The notes below the pieces were generated by a model. It was given only the letters and a program-made list of their open reading frames with translations, was not told the DNA's origin and did no database searches. From positions 56,937,278 through 57,001,277 of the forward strand of contig NC_052616.1 of NCBI RefSeq assembly GCF_016545825.1: a stretch of DNA of 64,000 bases. Reading direction: 5' to 3'. Made by a program: the position numbers and the translations under genes. Numbering within the stretch: position 1 is the stretch's first letter; every line of letters starts with the position of its first letter. This document shows positions 11,514 through 23,419 of the stretch, one piece after another. Source of the stretch: Eucalyptus grandis (Eukaryota; Streptophyta; Magnoliopsida; Myrtales; Myrtaceae).

Positions 11514-13084
11514 AACCCCAAATTTAACATTTTGCTAGTCCTCAAGCAAAATCAAGACATAATGCATACTCAAGCTAACAACCTCCTCCATGACATCTTT
11601 CCATAATTGCTCAAATTCACAATTAAAAAAAAAAACACAAATTTCATCCAAACATTGAAATCGATTTATAAGTTAAGATCAATTCTCACTATATGATCCA
11701 AGTGTGTGTGTGAGAGTCCTCATCTTTTCGAATTATATGCAATCCAGATAAATTCACATTGACATGTAACCTCTCAAAATTCTCAATAATTATGACCAAA
11801 TCTCATAAGTTTGTTTTTTCATTCCTCTCTCCACTAATGTAAGCTAATCATCCAACTAAAAATCAATAGGACTTTTCTCGGGTTGTAATGTAAGACTAGG
11901 CTAAATGTGAGACAATGGAAATTTTAAGCTCAAATCACCCATCAACACGTTAATTTTTAGAATCTAATTAGAGCTAATGTCACTATCCAATTTCACTCCT
12001 TCAAGATAATTTTTCTACTGCCATATATTACCATTCCTTCTTCCTTTTTTTTTTTTCTCTCTCCTTTTCTTCTCTTTTTTTTTTTTTTTTTTGAATTGCT
12101 TTATGGTGGAGTTTCTCCCAAAGTCCCTCCTAATATAACATGAAAATTTCCAACCCATTGAGTATCCAAAAGGCTCACTCAATTGAAAGTTGGATAGGGA
12201 ACCATAAAAGCAAATTTTTTTTTTTTTGACAATACACCCAAAACAACCATAGCAATCACTTTTTTTTTTTTTAATACTCCATCCTTCCTCCCAAATTTCT
12301 ATCAAGCTCAAATAATTTTTTTATCCCAAAAGAAAATCAATGTGCTCATAGGGCATGGGACAATGATATAATTTGATAATGGCTAGGCTAAATATATATG
12401 GGTGCCAATGAAAAATTGGGTAGTAATTAAGGCTCAACGGGGTGACTAGGGATAAATAAACAGGGTTAGCTTGAAAGGTTCAATCGATCCAAAAACTGCC
12501 TAAATCATTTTCTTAGTTAGATTTAGCTTAGGATTTCGCCTCAAGAGAAAATCAAACAAATTCTAAAATTTGGGTGAAATTTAAGAAAATCACATACTTC
12601 ACATGAATGTTTTCTAGATTTACACACAATTAAAAAATTAAGGACTTGTAGTGCTCAGTAAGTGGATCAACATAATCAGAATTAAAATTAACTCACGCAT
12701 TAATTGCAAGTTTAAATAAAATTTAAATTTTTCTAAGAATCGTAAAAATTCACGACCAAGAAAGCAATCATGATAAAAAATTATCCAACAATTTGTCTCC
12801 CCCCCAAACTTGAATGAAGCAAAGTGCCCTCAATGCGAAAAATAGAATAGGAAGAAGAAAACTTCCATGGTTGTAGAATAAGTCCATAGATGATCTTGAT
12901 GATTAAACTCTTGAAAGGTTCTCCCTAAAAATTAACCTGGATAAAACAGAGAAAAGTTAATCTCTTTTTTTTTTTTTGCAAAACATAAACTTAAAAATAA
13001 ATAAATAAACATAATTAAAATGATTGGGTTGCCTCCTAAGAAGCGCTTGCTTTATAGTTTTAAGCCAAACTATCTTAGATGTCG
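11514..13084 (-). other. Non-coding 3' region of the Athila-type element
   Basis: About 1.6 kb between integrase and the 3' LTR, with many A/T runs and no coding potential. A G-rich tract on the minus strand at 12797-12812 (CAAGTTTGGGGGGGAG) is the internal polypurine-like tract often seen in this group. A second purine run borders the LTR at 11514-11525. Related elements carry an envelope-like frame here; I find none. Confidence 0.65.
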
Positions 13085-14215
13085 CTATTCTGGAGGATGA
13101 AGTTCAATGGTGGTATTCTGCTTGTTGTAACCACCTTCGAAGTAGGGCTTCAAACATTGACCGTTCACTTTGAATGTACCCTCAGTGTCATGCGCAACTT
13201 CAACTGTTCCATATGGGAATACCTGTGTAACTGTAAAAGGACCAGACCATTGAGACCGCAACTTTCCTGGAAAAAGTTTAAGATGAGAGTTATAAAGTAA
13301 GACTTTTTGACCAATGTTGAACTCTCTTCTGAATATGTGCTTGTCATGCCATGTTTTTGTACGCTCCTTGTACAACTTAGAATTTTCATAGGCCTCATTG
13401 CGAAATTCCTCCAATGCATTCAGTTGCAATAATCTTTCTTCACCTGCAGACTGCATGTCAAAATTCAGAAATTTCAATGCCCAATATGCTTTATGCTCTA
13501 ATTCCACTGGTAAGTGACAAGTTTTTCCAAACACTAGCCTAAAAGGAGACATTCCAATTGGAGTTTTGAACGCTGTCCTATAGGCCCAAAGTGCATCATC
13601 AAGTTTTATTGACTAATCTTTCCTAGAGGCATTCACTGTTTTTTATAAAATTCTCTTGATTTCCCTATTTGAAATCTCTACTTGACCACTAGTTTGAGGA
13701 TGATAAGGGGTTGCAACTTTATGTGTGAATCTGTACTTACTCAAAAGTGCTTCAAATTGCTTGTTGTAAAAATGTGTCCCCCTATCACTTATGATTGCCT
13801 TAGGAGTGCCGAATCGGGTAAAAATATTTTTCTTCAAAAATTTCACCACAACCTTAGCATTATTTGTTGGCAATGCTGCAGCTTATACTCACTTAGACAC
13901 ATACTCCACAGCCACTAAAATGTATAAATTTCCATAAGAAGGTGTAAAGGGTCCCATGAAATCAATACCCCAAATATCAAATAATTCACACACAATAATG
14001 TTGTTTAAAGGCATCTCATTTTTTCTTGAAATATTTTTAGTTCTTTGACACCTATCACATGAAGCTACATAGGAGTATGCATCTTTAAAAAGTGTAGGCC
14101 AATAAAATCCAGATTGTAAAATTTTAGCTGTAGTTTTTGTGGCACCAAAATGGCCACCTGTCTCTCCATCATGACAATGATGTAGAATGTTTACCTTCTC
14201 TTCATCTCGGAACAC
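13085..14215 (-). pseudogene. Integrase of the Athila-type element, broken
   Basis: The minus strand shows an HHCC zinc-binding segment ([15 protein letters not shown], then CDRCQ) at 14215-13889, the first catalytic Asp in [12 protein letters not shown], the second in [10 protein letters not shown], and the Glu in [16 protein letters not shown] (13873-13643). The C-terminal part (13552-13085) starts [21 protein letters not shown] and ends with a typical chain through [11 protein letters not shown]. Each block is open, but stops separate them at about 13880 and 13610, so the integrase is inactive as read. No chromodomain follows, as expected for this lineage. Confidence 0.88.
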
Positions 14216-14283
14216 ATCTCCTTATGACCTGATCTGCACATACTTTAAACAAGAAAAGTTCTTTCCAAAAATAATTTTTAACA

Positions 14284-15235
14284 TCATAAAAGAATTTTTT
14301 TCTCCCGTTGATATGATAATTCGGGAGGAAGAACATTACTTACCAAATAATTTACAAAGTCAGCATACCAAGGAATTTTTGTGGACTTGATGGAAAAAAT
14401 TTTCTCATCGGGGAATTCTTCCAAAATTGGTCTTAGCTCTTCCTTTGAATTTGGAATTCTCGATAAGTGGTCTGTAATTAGATTTCCAGTCCCTTTCTTA
14501 TCTTTGATTTCCAAATCAAATTCTTGCAGCGATAGAATCAACCTGATCAACCTGGGTTTTGATTCTTTCTTTTCAAGCAGATACTTAAGAGTAGAGTGGT
14601 CAAAATAAACTATAACTTTTGAGCCAATTAAATAAGAACGAAATTTATCAAAAGCAAATACTACCGCCAAAAGTTCCTTTTCTGTTGTTGAATAATTCAA
14701 TTGTGCACCCGACAAGGTTCGACCGGCATAGTATATGGTTTGAAAAATTTTATTCTTCCTTTGTCCCAAAACAGCTCCTCGCAGAATCGCTAGCATCACA
14801 CATCAGCTCAAAAGGTAAATCCCAATTTGGTGCTACCATAATTGGTGCTGATATTAACTTCTCCTTTAAAGTGTTAAAAGCCTGCATGCATTCAACAGAA
14901 AAATTAAAAGGAGCATCTTTTTCCAAAATATTAGAAGGAGGTTTAGCAATTTTTGAAAAATCTTTTATAAATCGCCTGTAAAATTCTGCATGCCCCAAAA
15001 ATCCTCTGGCAAGTTTCACAGATGTTGGCGGAGGTAATTTTGCAATGACTTCCACTTTGGCTCAATCGACTTCTATTCCGTTTTGAGAAATTTTATACCC
15101 GAGCACTATTTCTTCCTGCATCAAGTAGCTTAATTACCTCAGCTTTCACTACTTCTTACATCTTCGGGTTCAAACGCCTCTGAGGTTGAATAGTGTGTTT
15201 ATATTGCTCCTCCATCAAAATTTTGTGCATGCAAA
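14284..15235 (-). pseudogene. Deleted reverse transcriptase and RNase H of the Athila-type element
   Basis: Reading down the minus strand, the RT start (PQRRLNPKM, then EVVKAEVIKLLDAG) near 15190-15120 is joined within a few bases to the RT end that precedes RNase H (VKLARGFLGHAEFYRRFIKD, 15055 onward). The fingers/palm region with the YxDD box, roughly 500 bp in related elements, is gone. RNase H is mostly present: MCDASDSA, the Glu in [16 protein letters not shown], the Asp in [14 protein letters not shown], and [11 protein letters not shown] frameshift separates 15055-14750 from 14799-14284. Confidence 0.88.
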
Positions 15236-16244
15236 TTAAAGGACTAATTCCTTGATATCAGCTATTTTCCATCCAATTGCCCCTTTATGCTCTCTTAATA
15301 CTCCGAGCAATTTCTCCTCCATCAAATATGTCAAAGAAGAAGATATAATTACTGGTAAAGAAGAAACTCCATCTAAATAAGCATATTTCAAATGAGAAGG
15401 TAAGGGTTTGAATTCAAGAATTGGAGGCTCTTCAATTGATGGTTTAGGCTTTGTAATGTATTGTCCCAACTCCTCAAATTTAATTGCCTTTTGCCTTGAA
15501 TATGGTGGAATTGCCTCTATGAAATTTGCGTACTCCTTTATCTCCTCATTCTGAATATCTTTGTCCATTGGTTGAATCAGACATGCTTCAAGTGGATCTT
15601 CAAAAATATTTTCCTGAAAAACCTTATTCACCAAATTGTCAACTGTCTCAACTCTAAAACAAGAATTATCATCAGATGGATATTTCATTGCTTTAAAAAC
15701 ATTAAATGAAACAAGATCATCTTGAACTCTAATAATCAACTTCCCTTGTTGTACATCAATAAGAGCTCTTCCGTTGCTAGAAAAGGTCGACCTAAGATAA
15801 GTGGTATCTCAAAATCTTCCTCCATGTCAAGAACTATGAAATCTGCAAGAAAAATAAATTTGTCAACTTTTACCAAAACATCTTCCACAATACCTCTCGG
15901 ATATTTAATTGATCGATCAGCCAGTTGAAGTGACATTGTGGTTGCTTTTACCTCGCCCAATCCTAATTTCTTGAAAACTGAATAAGGCATTAGATTAATA
16001 CTTGCACCTAAATCACATAATGCTTTTTCAAAGTAAGAATCCTAAATAGTACAAGGAATGGTAAAACTCCTGGATCTTTTAATTTCGGAGGCAATTTGTT
16101 TTGTAGGATGGCTGAACACTCCTCATTTAACTTCACAGTTTCATAATCCTCCAGTTTCCTTTTGTTTGCCAAAATCTCCTTCAAAAATTTTGCATCACTA
16201 GGCATTTGCGCTAAAGCATCTGCAAAAGGAATGTTAATGTGCAA
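15236..16244 (-). pseudogene. Protease region of the Athila-type element
   Basis: From 16244 the frame reads like the gag-protease linker (KFLKEILANKRKLEDYETV, CSAILQNKLPPKLKDPG), then a single-base shift near 16055 moves to the frame with the active-site motif LCDLGASINLMPYSVF (about 16022-15975) and the flap/C-terminal motif PLILGRPFLAT (about 15800). The next frame (15739-15236) is the protease-RT spacer. DLGAS is the normal aspartic-protease signature of this group; the frameshift and the stop near 15738 break the polyprotein. Confidence 0.85.
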
Positions 16245-16281
16245 TTTTTAAATACATCAATAAATTTAGAAAATTGCTTAT

Positions 16282-17781
16282 CTATTTTGTGCTGCTGGAG
16301 TTGTTGAGAGAATGGAATTGGCGGCACATATGGCTTGGGATTATCTGAAAAAGTTTACTCTTGCTTGTCTCATTTGATTGTTTATTGTCCACATCTTCCT
16401 TATCTCTGATAATCTCTTCTTCTTCCACTTGTTTACCACTTCTTAGGGTAATAGCCTTTATGTTTTCAATTGGATTTTTCTCTGTGTAGCTCGGCAAAGA
16501 ACCTTGTTGTCTCCCTGACATCATGCTTGCTAACCGACCCACTTGCATCTCCAGATTTCTGATTGAAGCCTCTTGGTTTTGAAATCTCACATCCGTGCTT
16601 TTGATGAAGTCATGAGTTGTGTTAGCAAGTTTGGTGACTATGTTTTCCAAATTTGACTTTGACTTTGTCTCTTCTGATTGTTTGAATCCCAGTGGTCTCG
16701 TCACATTATGACTATTCCATGAAAAATTTGGATGATTGCGCCATCCCGGATTGTATGTGTTGGAGTAGGGATTATTCTGTGACCTGTTAAAATTCCCAAC
16801 AAAGTTAGAATTTTCACTAGATTGTTTGAAAGTATTACCTACCTGACACTCTGTGCTAACATGTCCTCCACCACAAAAATCACATGTCAAACTCTGAATT
16901 TTCATGACTGAAATACTCATATTATCAAGCTTTTTGTTGAGTGTTTCAAATTGTGCAGCAATTGCAGCAAAAGCATCCACTTCATGAACTCCGCTAACTT
17001 TTCGCATTGGTAGTCTCTCAGTAGGCCACTGATAACTATTGGACGCCATCTCCTCTAATAGATTGTAGGCTTCTTATGGTATTTTATTATTTAAAGTCCC
17101 CATTGCAGCTGCATCAATCATAGAATGAAGATTTGTACTAGAGCCATTATAAAAAGTTTATACCTGCATCCATACGGGTAGTCCGTGATGTGGGCATCTC
17201 CTAAGAAATTCTTTGAATCTTTCCCATGCTTCATATAATGATTCATTATTCATATGCATAAAATTAGTAATACCGTTACGCATCTTCGCAGACTTTGCAG
17301 GTGGAAAGAACTTACCAAGAAATTTCTGAGCCATATCATTCCATGTAGTAATTGATCCTGCAGGAAGAGAAGAAAACCAATTCTTAGCTTTATCTCTAAG
17401 AGAGAATGGAAATAATATCAATCTAATAACATCATCTGTAACTCCATTATATTTAATGGTGTCACAGATTTCAAGAAAAGCATCGATGTGAGCGTTTGGA
17501 TCATCGCTTGGTGGCCCACTGAATTGCACTGATTGTTGAAGCATCTAAATGAGTGACAGCTTGATCACAAAGTTGTTTGCTTGAATTGCAGGTCTTCTGA
17601 TACTTGATGTGGTGCCTTGAACTGTTGACGCAGCATAATCTCTTAAGAGTCTACGTGGATTTTCATTATCACCGTCTACCATCTTCTTAATATGATTTCT
17701 CTGTTCTCTCAGTCGCCTTTTGAATGTACGCTCGATTTCTGGATCAAGTTCAACAAGTTTCCCTTGTTGGCTACGTGTCAC
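16282..17781 (-). pseudogene. Gag of the Athila-type element, with stops
   Basis: The frame opens at 17781 (MTRSQQGKLVELDPEIERTF), meets an in-frame TAG at about 17546 and continues as the retrotransposon gag core: DPNAHIDAFLEICDTIKYNG, AKNWFSSLPAGSITTWNDM, YEAWERFKEFLRRCPHHG (17544-17158). Two more in-frame stops precede 17049. The C-terminal part (17049-16282) has one CCHC-like zinc knuckle, CDFCGGGHVSTEC. Overall layout and wording are typical of Athila-group gag. Confidence 0.88.
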
Positions 17782-17874
17782 AAACTGATGTACACCCTAA
17801 AAATAAAACAAAACGAAAGCTAGATAAAACTTAGAATTATCTGGTATAAATATTAATTAGTATTAAACAAACGA

Positions 17875-17892
17875 TCCCCGGCAACGGCGCCA
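17875..17892 (-). promoter_or_regulatory. Primer binding site of the Athila-type element
   Basis: On the minus strand TGGCGCCGTTGCCGGGGA lies a few bases inside the 5' LTR. This sequence is the well-known primer site of Athila-type elements, generally assigned to tRNA-Asp. It supports both orientation and lineage. Confidence 0.85.
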
Positions 17893-17898
17893 AAAACT

Positions 17899-19052
17899 TG
17901 TTCATAAAATTCTAAACGCAAGTGCACGTGTCGAACAAATAATATAATGATGAGAAAAATATCGTCCCACGGAGATCGATGATTAATAAACCAATTAAAT
18001 ACTAAAATAGAGTAATTCTAAAATTTATCTAACAGATCAAAATATAATTAAGAATAAATTAAAAATGAAATTTGTAGACTAAATGCAGTAAATCGATCAG
18101 ATAAATATGTTAGAGGATCCGATTTCACCATAACCACTATATATGAATTTCAAATTGTTGTTAATACAAGAACGATATCAAACATGTGATAGCGGAATTT
18201 CCTAACTTATTTACTATCCTATCTCTAGGTATAGCAAACCTACTCAGCTTATTAATCCACTATATCTCTATGTGAATTAAAATAAACATGAGTGCATTAA
18301 AAACTATGAATATTCCCGGCTTACAATGAGTCTTTTGGATCACCTTATCACCGAAAGCTACACAAATAACACGGTATGTATCTATCCACGTTTAATTTAT
18401 GGTTATATATTATAATGAGCAATTACATATTATCACTTCTCAGTCTCAAACATGCACATCAGATCATTCAAGTGGTGGCCAGTCACTCAAAAGCATTAAA
18501 CACAATAATATATAACTCACATGAATGAAATCAATTGTAAAACATAAAAATCATGAAATTCATATCATCATGGTTAGGCTACATCATAGCCCTAACAAAA
18601 GGAAATTAGAACATAGTAGAAGAATAAATAAAAATACAGATCAATCCCAGCATCTTGAATCAAAGAATAAGAATTCTATCACCACTTTTATTTTCTCTTC
18701 AAAATACTTGAAAAACTCTCAGAAAAATGAAAAACGATCTAACTCCCCAAAACCCTAGCTGCTCTCTGGCTCTATTTATAGGATATATCCCAGATAACTA
18801 TCTCCCAACACTTGCAGATAACATTAGGAAACAACATCAAGAATTTCCTGATTTGATATCATCTTCCACTGCTTTTTTTTATTTAAATTCCTGATAGTTG
18901 CCATTCTTTTCCTTATCTTCTCCATATCTCATTATTCTGCATAAACAAGAAAAATTCAAATAATCAGAAGGAAATCTAAATATTTTCTCATAGATACTGC
19001 ATTAATTGCTGCATAAAATAGGTAAAATAACTCTATTTTTATAAAGTTATCA
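17899..19052 (-). repeat. 5' LTR of the Athila-type element
   Basis: It begins TGTTCATAAAATTC on the plus strand and ends AAAGTTATCA; 1154 bp, pairing with 10354-11513. Because the element reads on the minus strand this is the promoter-bearing LTR. Confidence 0.92.
18771..18780 (-). promoter_or_regulatory. TATA-like box in the Athila-type 5' LTR
   Basis: On the minus strand TATAAATAGA stands in the middle of the LTR, also kept in the 3' LTR (11229-11238). Position and sequence fit the core promoter of a plant LTR; transcription is not shown. Confidence 0.55.
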
Positions 19053-20270
19053 GTCGTGGTGGTGGTAGAGCGCCGGCTCAAGCCAACGCAAGTGTAAGAG
19101 TATCGCTATAGGCCAATATTGAGAGTGTAGCAGCATTGTGCGATCCTAAGCTCGATGGGATCGTTCAAGCGCTAGTGACCCTTGGGTTTCAATCAAGTTA
19201 GTAAACTCAGGATGAAAGCAGCCGCTGTTGCCACTGTCACTACCGCCGCCAGTGCTGTAATCACTGTTGTTGCCACGCCTACTTAGGCTCATCTTGGAGT
19301 TACGATCAGGGAGCAAGCCGCCACATCTAGGTCACGATATAGTTCAAGCAGAGATGGAAATCAATTTGGGAAGAAGCCGATGACCAAAAGAAAGGACCCT
19401 ATTCGTCCCAATCGAAGGAATATAGTCAACAAGTCAGTGCTGAGTCAGAATGGAGTGTGTCGCGCTGACGAAAGCTGACATGGATCAGCCCTGTGTCCTG
19501 TTAAGACGAATGCTTGTTCTGAGTGTGACCAACAGGGCTACCTGGCTAAAAAAAAAAGGTCGATGGGACAGATCAATGGGAATGTGCCGTAGAACACACC
19601 GAGAGGTATTTAGGACAGACCCTGGTGTAAGGAAGGGTGCAGGCTGTCAACTAACAGGAGTCAGAGGATTCATCAAATGTGTGCCGAGTTTGTAGAAGGA
19701 AGCATGGATCAGTTCAGTGTCTTGGTATAATGAAAGCATGCTATAGGTATGGCCAGCACGGCCATCAGGTGAGGGACTATCAGTGTAAGTCCAAGGGAGC
19801 ATAGACACCGCTATCGTAGATGGGACGCCATTAAGATGGCGAAAGGGATGGGAATGGAACCGACCATGCATCGATCAGAAGAATAATGTTTTTGGGATGA
19901 TTTTATCAAAGTAACGCAACAGAGTTTTGGATTAAGTTGGTGGAATTTCAGTTTGTGGAGATAAAGCCGTAGAAAGGAGAATCACTTACTAGAGTTGTGT
20001 TTGACTAGCCTATTGACATATAACTTTGACGTCAAGTGTGGAAAGAATTGGCTCCTGGAGCATCTTGTGGCAATGAATTGTTGTCGTTGAGTAATCCAGC
20101 TTAATCCATTAGCATATGGAAGTGTCAATTTTATTGGGAGTCAAGAAGGACCCTCGACTTCCTTAATCTCGTCACTTGAGGTAACCAGTTTGTTAGACGA
20201 AGATTACCAAGGTTACTTGGAGATTGTCATAGATAAGACAGATTGAAGAACTGAAGATTGAGGACATCTC
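19053..20270 (+). pseudogene. Gag C-terminus and protease remnant of the chromovirus
   Basis: The chromovirus gag resumes after the Athila insertion with a Gly/Arg-rich start (GRGGGRAPAQANASV). Around 19690-19800 a degenerate Cys/His stretch (CYRYGQHGHQVRDYQC) marks the zinc-knuckle region. 19900-20270 corresponds by position to the protease and the start of RT, but stops and frame changes prevent a clear protease motif from being read. Confidence 0.6.
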
Positions 20271-20271
20271 A

Positions 20272-21350
20272 ATGATCCAAGAATTTCTAGATGTATTTCC
20301 ACAGGAATTGTCAGGCCTGTTGTCAGAGAAAGAGATAGAATACATTATCGAATTAGCACCCGGGACAGAGCCAATCTCAAAGGCTCCTTACCAGATGTCG
20401 TTGTCTAAGTTGAAAGAACTGATGGTGCAGATGCAAGAATTACTGGATGAGGGATTTATTCATGCCAGTGCATCACCTTGGAGAGCATTAGTTTTGTTTG
20501 TAAGAAAGAAAGATGGTTCATTATACCTAGGCATTGACTATCGTCAACCCAATCAAGTGATGATCAAGAACAAGTGTTTATTACCAAAGATCGACAAATT
20601 GTGTGACTAGTTGCAAGAGTGTCGATACTTTCAAAGGTCGACTTGAGGATAGGGTATCATCGGCTAAGGGCCAAAAATAAGGATAGGTCGAAGTCAATGT
20701 TTAGCACTCGAATTGACTATTACGAGAGTACTGTAATACCGTTTGGTCTGACGAACGTTCCAGCTGCTATCATTGATTTGACAAACCGAGTGTTCAAAGA
20801 ATATCTAGATCAATTTGTGATCGTGTCTATCAATGGTATTCTGGTGTATTCGAGGAATGCTGGGGAGCACGAGAGTCATCTGAGAATGGTACTTCAGACC
20901 TTGAGAATGCATGGATAGTGTGCTAAGCTAAGCAAGTACAAGTTTTGGCTGACTCGTGTAGCGTTCTTATGTCACGTGATTTCAGGTGAAGCAATTTCCA
21001 TGGACCCGACCGAGATCGAAGCAGTTATTAGTGGACCAAGACCAACAATAGTAATAGAGATCATAAGTCGTTTGGGTTGGACAAATTACTACAGAAAGTT
21101 CGTGGAAAGAATTTCAGCATCAGTGTCGCCGTTGACTCAACTACTGAAGACAGAAGAAAAGTTCGTGGGGATAGACAAGTGCAAGTGTAGTTTCCAAGAG
21201 CTTAAATTAAAGCTGACTACCACACCTGCGCTGATCATTCCATCTGGTCCTGGAGGACACGAGATCTATAGTGATGTGTCGTTTAAGGGACTGGATTGCG
21301 TATCGATGCAACATAGTAGGATTGTTGAATACGCGTTCCGTCAACTGTGA
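20272..21350 (+). pseudogene. Reverse transcriptase of the chromovirus, mutated active site
   Basis: Clear Ty3/Gypsy RT wording: [60 protein letters not shown] (20272-20607), then a stop, a shift and LSKVDLRIGYHRLRAK, VIPFGLTNVPAAIIDLTNRVF and VSINGILVYSRNAGEHESHL (20619-20918). The catalytic box, normally with a DD pair before the ILVYS motif, reads SING, so both aspartates are lost. The RT-RNase H connection (GWTNYYRKFVERISASVSPL) follows at 20976-21350. Several stops confirm an old, dead copy. Confidence 0.9.
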
Positions 21351-22130
21351 TCTCGCAAGTTGAACTACCCGAGGCATGACCTAAAACTCGCAGCATTAAT
21401 TTTCATACTGAAGATTTGAAGATGTTAATTGTGTGGAGAAAAATTTTGGATTTTCGCTGACCAACAAAGTCTCCAGTATTTATTCTCTCAGAATGAATTG
21501 AATATGAGATAGTGCTGTGAATCAGAACTTTTGAAGGACTAGGATGGTGATATATGGTATCACCCTGGAAGAACAAAAGAAGTCATTGAGGCGTTGAGTC
21601 GAGAGTCTTCAATTGTGCATAGGCTGGTTAAAGTATGGACTTTACTTGAAAAGGGTTCAAAATTCGGTTTTCAAATTTGAGGTAGGCCACCTTTTGAATT
21701 TAAGGCCACCCTCAACATTGAACCGAATATTCAGGTTAAAATCAGATACTTTAGTTGATAGACCGGGATGTTCAGAAGATCCTTCAAGAGGATACTGATA
21801 AGAGAGAGGCTGACTTTCAGATTTCTAAAGATTGAACACTCAAGTTCCAAGAGTAATTGAGTGTACCTGACGATGTAGCACTCAGGGAAGAGACCTTGTC
21901 AAAAATTCACTGTAGCAGTTGCAATATTCAACCAGACAATGCAAAGTAGGTTAGAATTGGCGTCAGCTCGATCAGTAAACCAATATAAAGATAGATATCG
22001 CCGGACAGGTTACAAGTGTCAAATGGCTAGTAAGTGGAAGTTCAGTAATGCAAGCTGCGAGGACTCTTGTAACCTCTCGAGGTTCCCGAGTGGGAACGAG
22101 TGCACATTACAATGAACCTTGTGACAAACT
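21351..22130 (+). pseudogene. RNase H end and integrase start of the chromovirus
   Basis: Short conserved pieces in changing frames follow the family order: WYHPGRTKEVIEALSRES (RNase H end, about 21555-21610), VPDDVALREETLSKIHCS (integrase N-terminus, about 21870-21920), and MNLVTNL just before 22131. The integrase then breaks at the solo LTR and continues for about 75 bp at 26308. Stops are frequent. Confidence 0.7.
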
Positions 22131-22376
22131 TGTTGACACCTAAATTTTGATTAATCATTTAGTAATTAATTACATGAAAATTTAGGGATTAATCTTTAAC
22201 CCCTAAGAAAAAAAATAGTAAAATTGCATTTTCATGTAGTCGCATTTGCATAGATACCAAAAGGCAACAAGACGCAGCGGCTCATGGTCGATTACATGCA
22301 CAAAAAGACGGTCTCTCTCCACTGGTCTGAGCATGCAAAAGAGCGAAAGTCAAAAAAAAAGAGGAAGGAAGTTCTT

Positions 22377-22860
22377 GCACGTCCGTTGTCTCTCCCTCAT
22401 TAATGCATGCGCATGCACACACAAATTCGGCGGACGTGCGGACTCTAGAGGAACCCTTAGAGAAGCAAAATGAGCCCATGATATATTATATAATATGCTC
22501 TATCAAGTGTGGATTATCAGTCTTGGTGAAGCAGCGAGAAATTTGCTGAAGAAAGAAGCGGTAACAAGCAAGAAAAGTCAAAAAGTTGTGGCAATCCTAT
22601 AGAAGGGAGGGACAAGTAGCCGCAAGCATGAAGCAAAGAAAAAGAATCCATGAGCGTCCACTTTTTCTCTCCCTCATTAATGCATGCACATGCATGCACA
22701 AAATGGGGAAGACGTGAGAAGATAGGCAAGAGAAAGGGATCACAATTTTATAATATTTTATAGTGTGTTGTTGCAATGAATTCTCTCCTTCCTGGAGAGC
22801 AAATCGATTGGAGAAGAAAGTCAAAAGAAGGGGCACACATTATAATATATTATAGCAGCT
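22377..22860. repeat. Imperfect subrepeats in solo LTR A
   Basis: The motif CTCTCCCTCATTAATGCATG occurs at about 22390 and 22668, each followed by a GTCCGC/GACGTG block and then by AT palindromes (TATATTATATAATAT-like near 22482, 22743 and 22845). These look like two to three diverged units upstream of the LTR TATA box. They are not evident in copy B and account for part of the length difference. Confidence 0.65.
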
Positions 22861-22988
22861 AGTGGAGTCTTCAAGAAACAGGAAGCAAGGTTCAACTTGC
22901 TAACTTGTACGTGGACGTGAAGAAAAGTTGCGGCTGTTCTCAATTCACACTGAAGTCGGCGGCAACGTGAGGCGGTAAAGTCCGAGCC

Positions 22989-22996
22989 TATAAATA
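22989..22996 (+). promoter_or_regulatory. TATA box of solo LTR A
   Basis: TATAAATA sits upstream of a purine-rich leader and a GC-rich block. Copy B has the equivalent TATAAAAG at 57447-57454 in the same position relative to its own leader, which supports a conserved LTR promoter. Confidence 0.6.
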
Positions 22997-23419
22997 AGGC
23001 TTGAGAATGCAAACGAAAAGGGGGAGGCCAGAGAACACAAAAAAATCCATGAAAAAGGCCCGCGAGAGAGACATATAGACGAGTGAAAAAAAAAAAGAGA
23101 TTAAGAGAGATAGAGTCTCGTTAGAAAAAAAAAGGGAGCAAAAGGGGGGAAGGAAAAAACGAAAAGATTCCCTTGAGAGGATTGTGAGAGCTATTAAAAA
23201 GAAAGAAAGCCCGTGTGGAGAGACATGAGTTGAGAGAAAAAAGAGGAGAGACTCTCGTCAGAGAGAAAGAAGAAAATATGAAGTCAGGGGGAGGAGATTA
23301 AAAAAAGAAGAGAAAAAGCACAGAGAGAGAGACTGCAGAGAGTGAGACGTGAGAGAGAGACGAGAAAAGAAGTGACCGAACAGCAGAAAAAAAAAAAAAA
23401 AAAAAAGAGGAAAAGACCC

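Larger units (their letters stand above)
10354..19052 (-). mobile_element. Athila-type Ty3/Gypsy element inserted in the chromovirus
   Basis: An 8.7-kb element on the minus strand: 5' LTR 17899-19052, PBS 17875-17892, gag, protease, RT/RNase H, integrase, about 1.6 kb of non-coding sequence, 3' LTR 10354-11513. Flanks are ATCGT (10349-10353) and GTCGT (19053-19057), a 5-bp target duplication with one mismatch. The LTR pair is very similar, with only scattered differences by eye, so this insertion is younger than the host element, as nesting requires. The RT core, including the catalytic YxDD region, has been deleted and gag carries stops, so the copy cannot move by itself. No envelope-like frame is seen between integrase and the 3' LTR. 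Confidence 0.92.
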
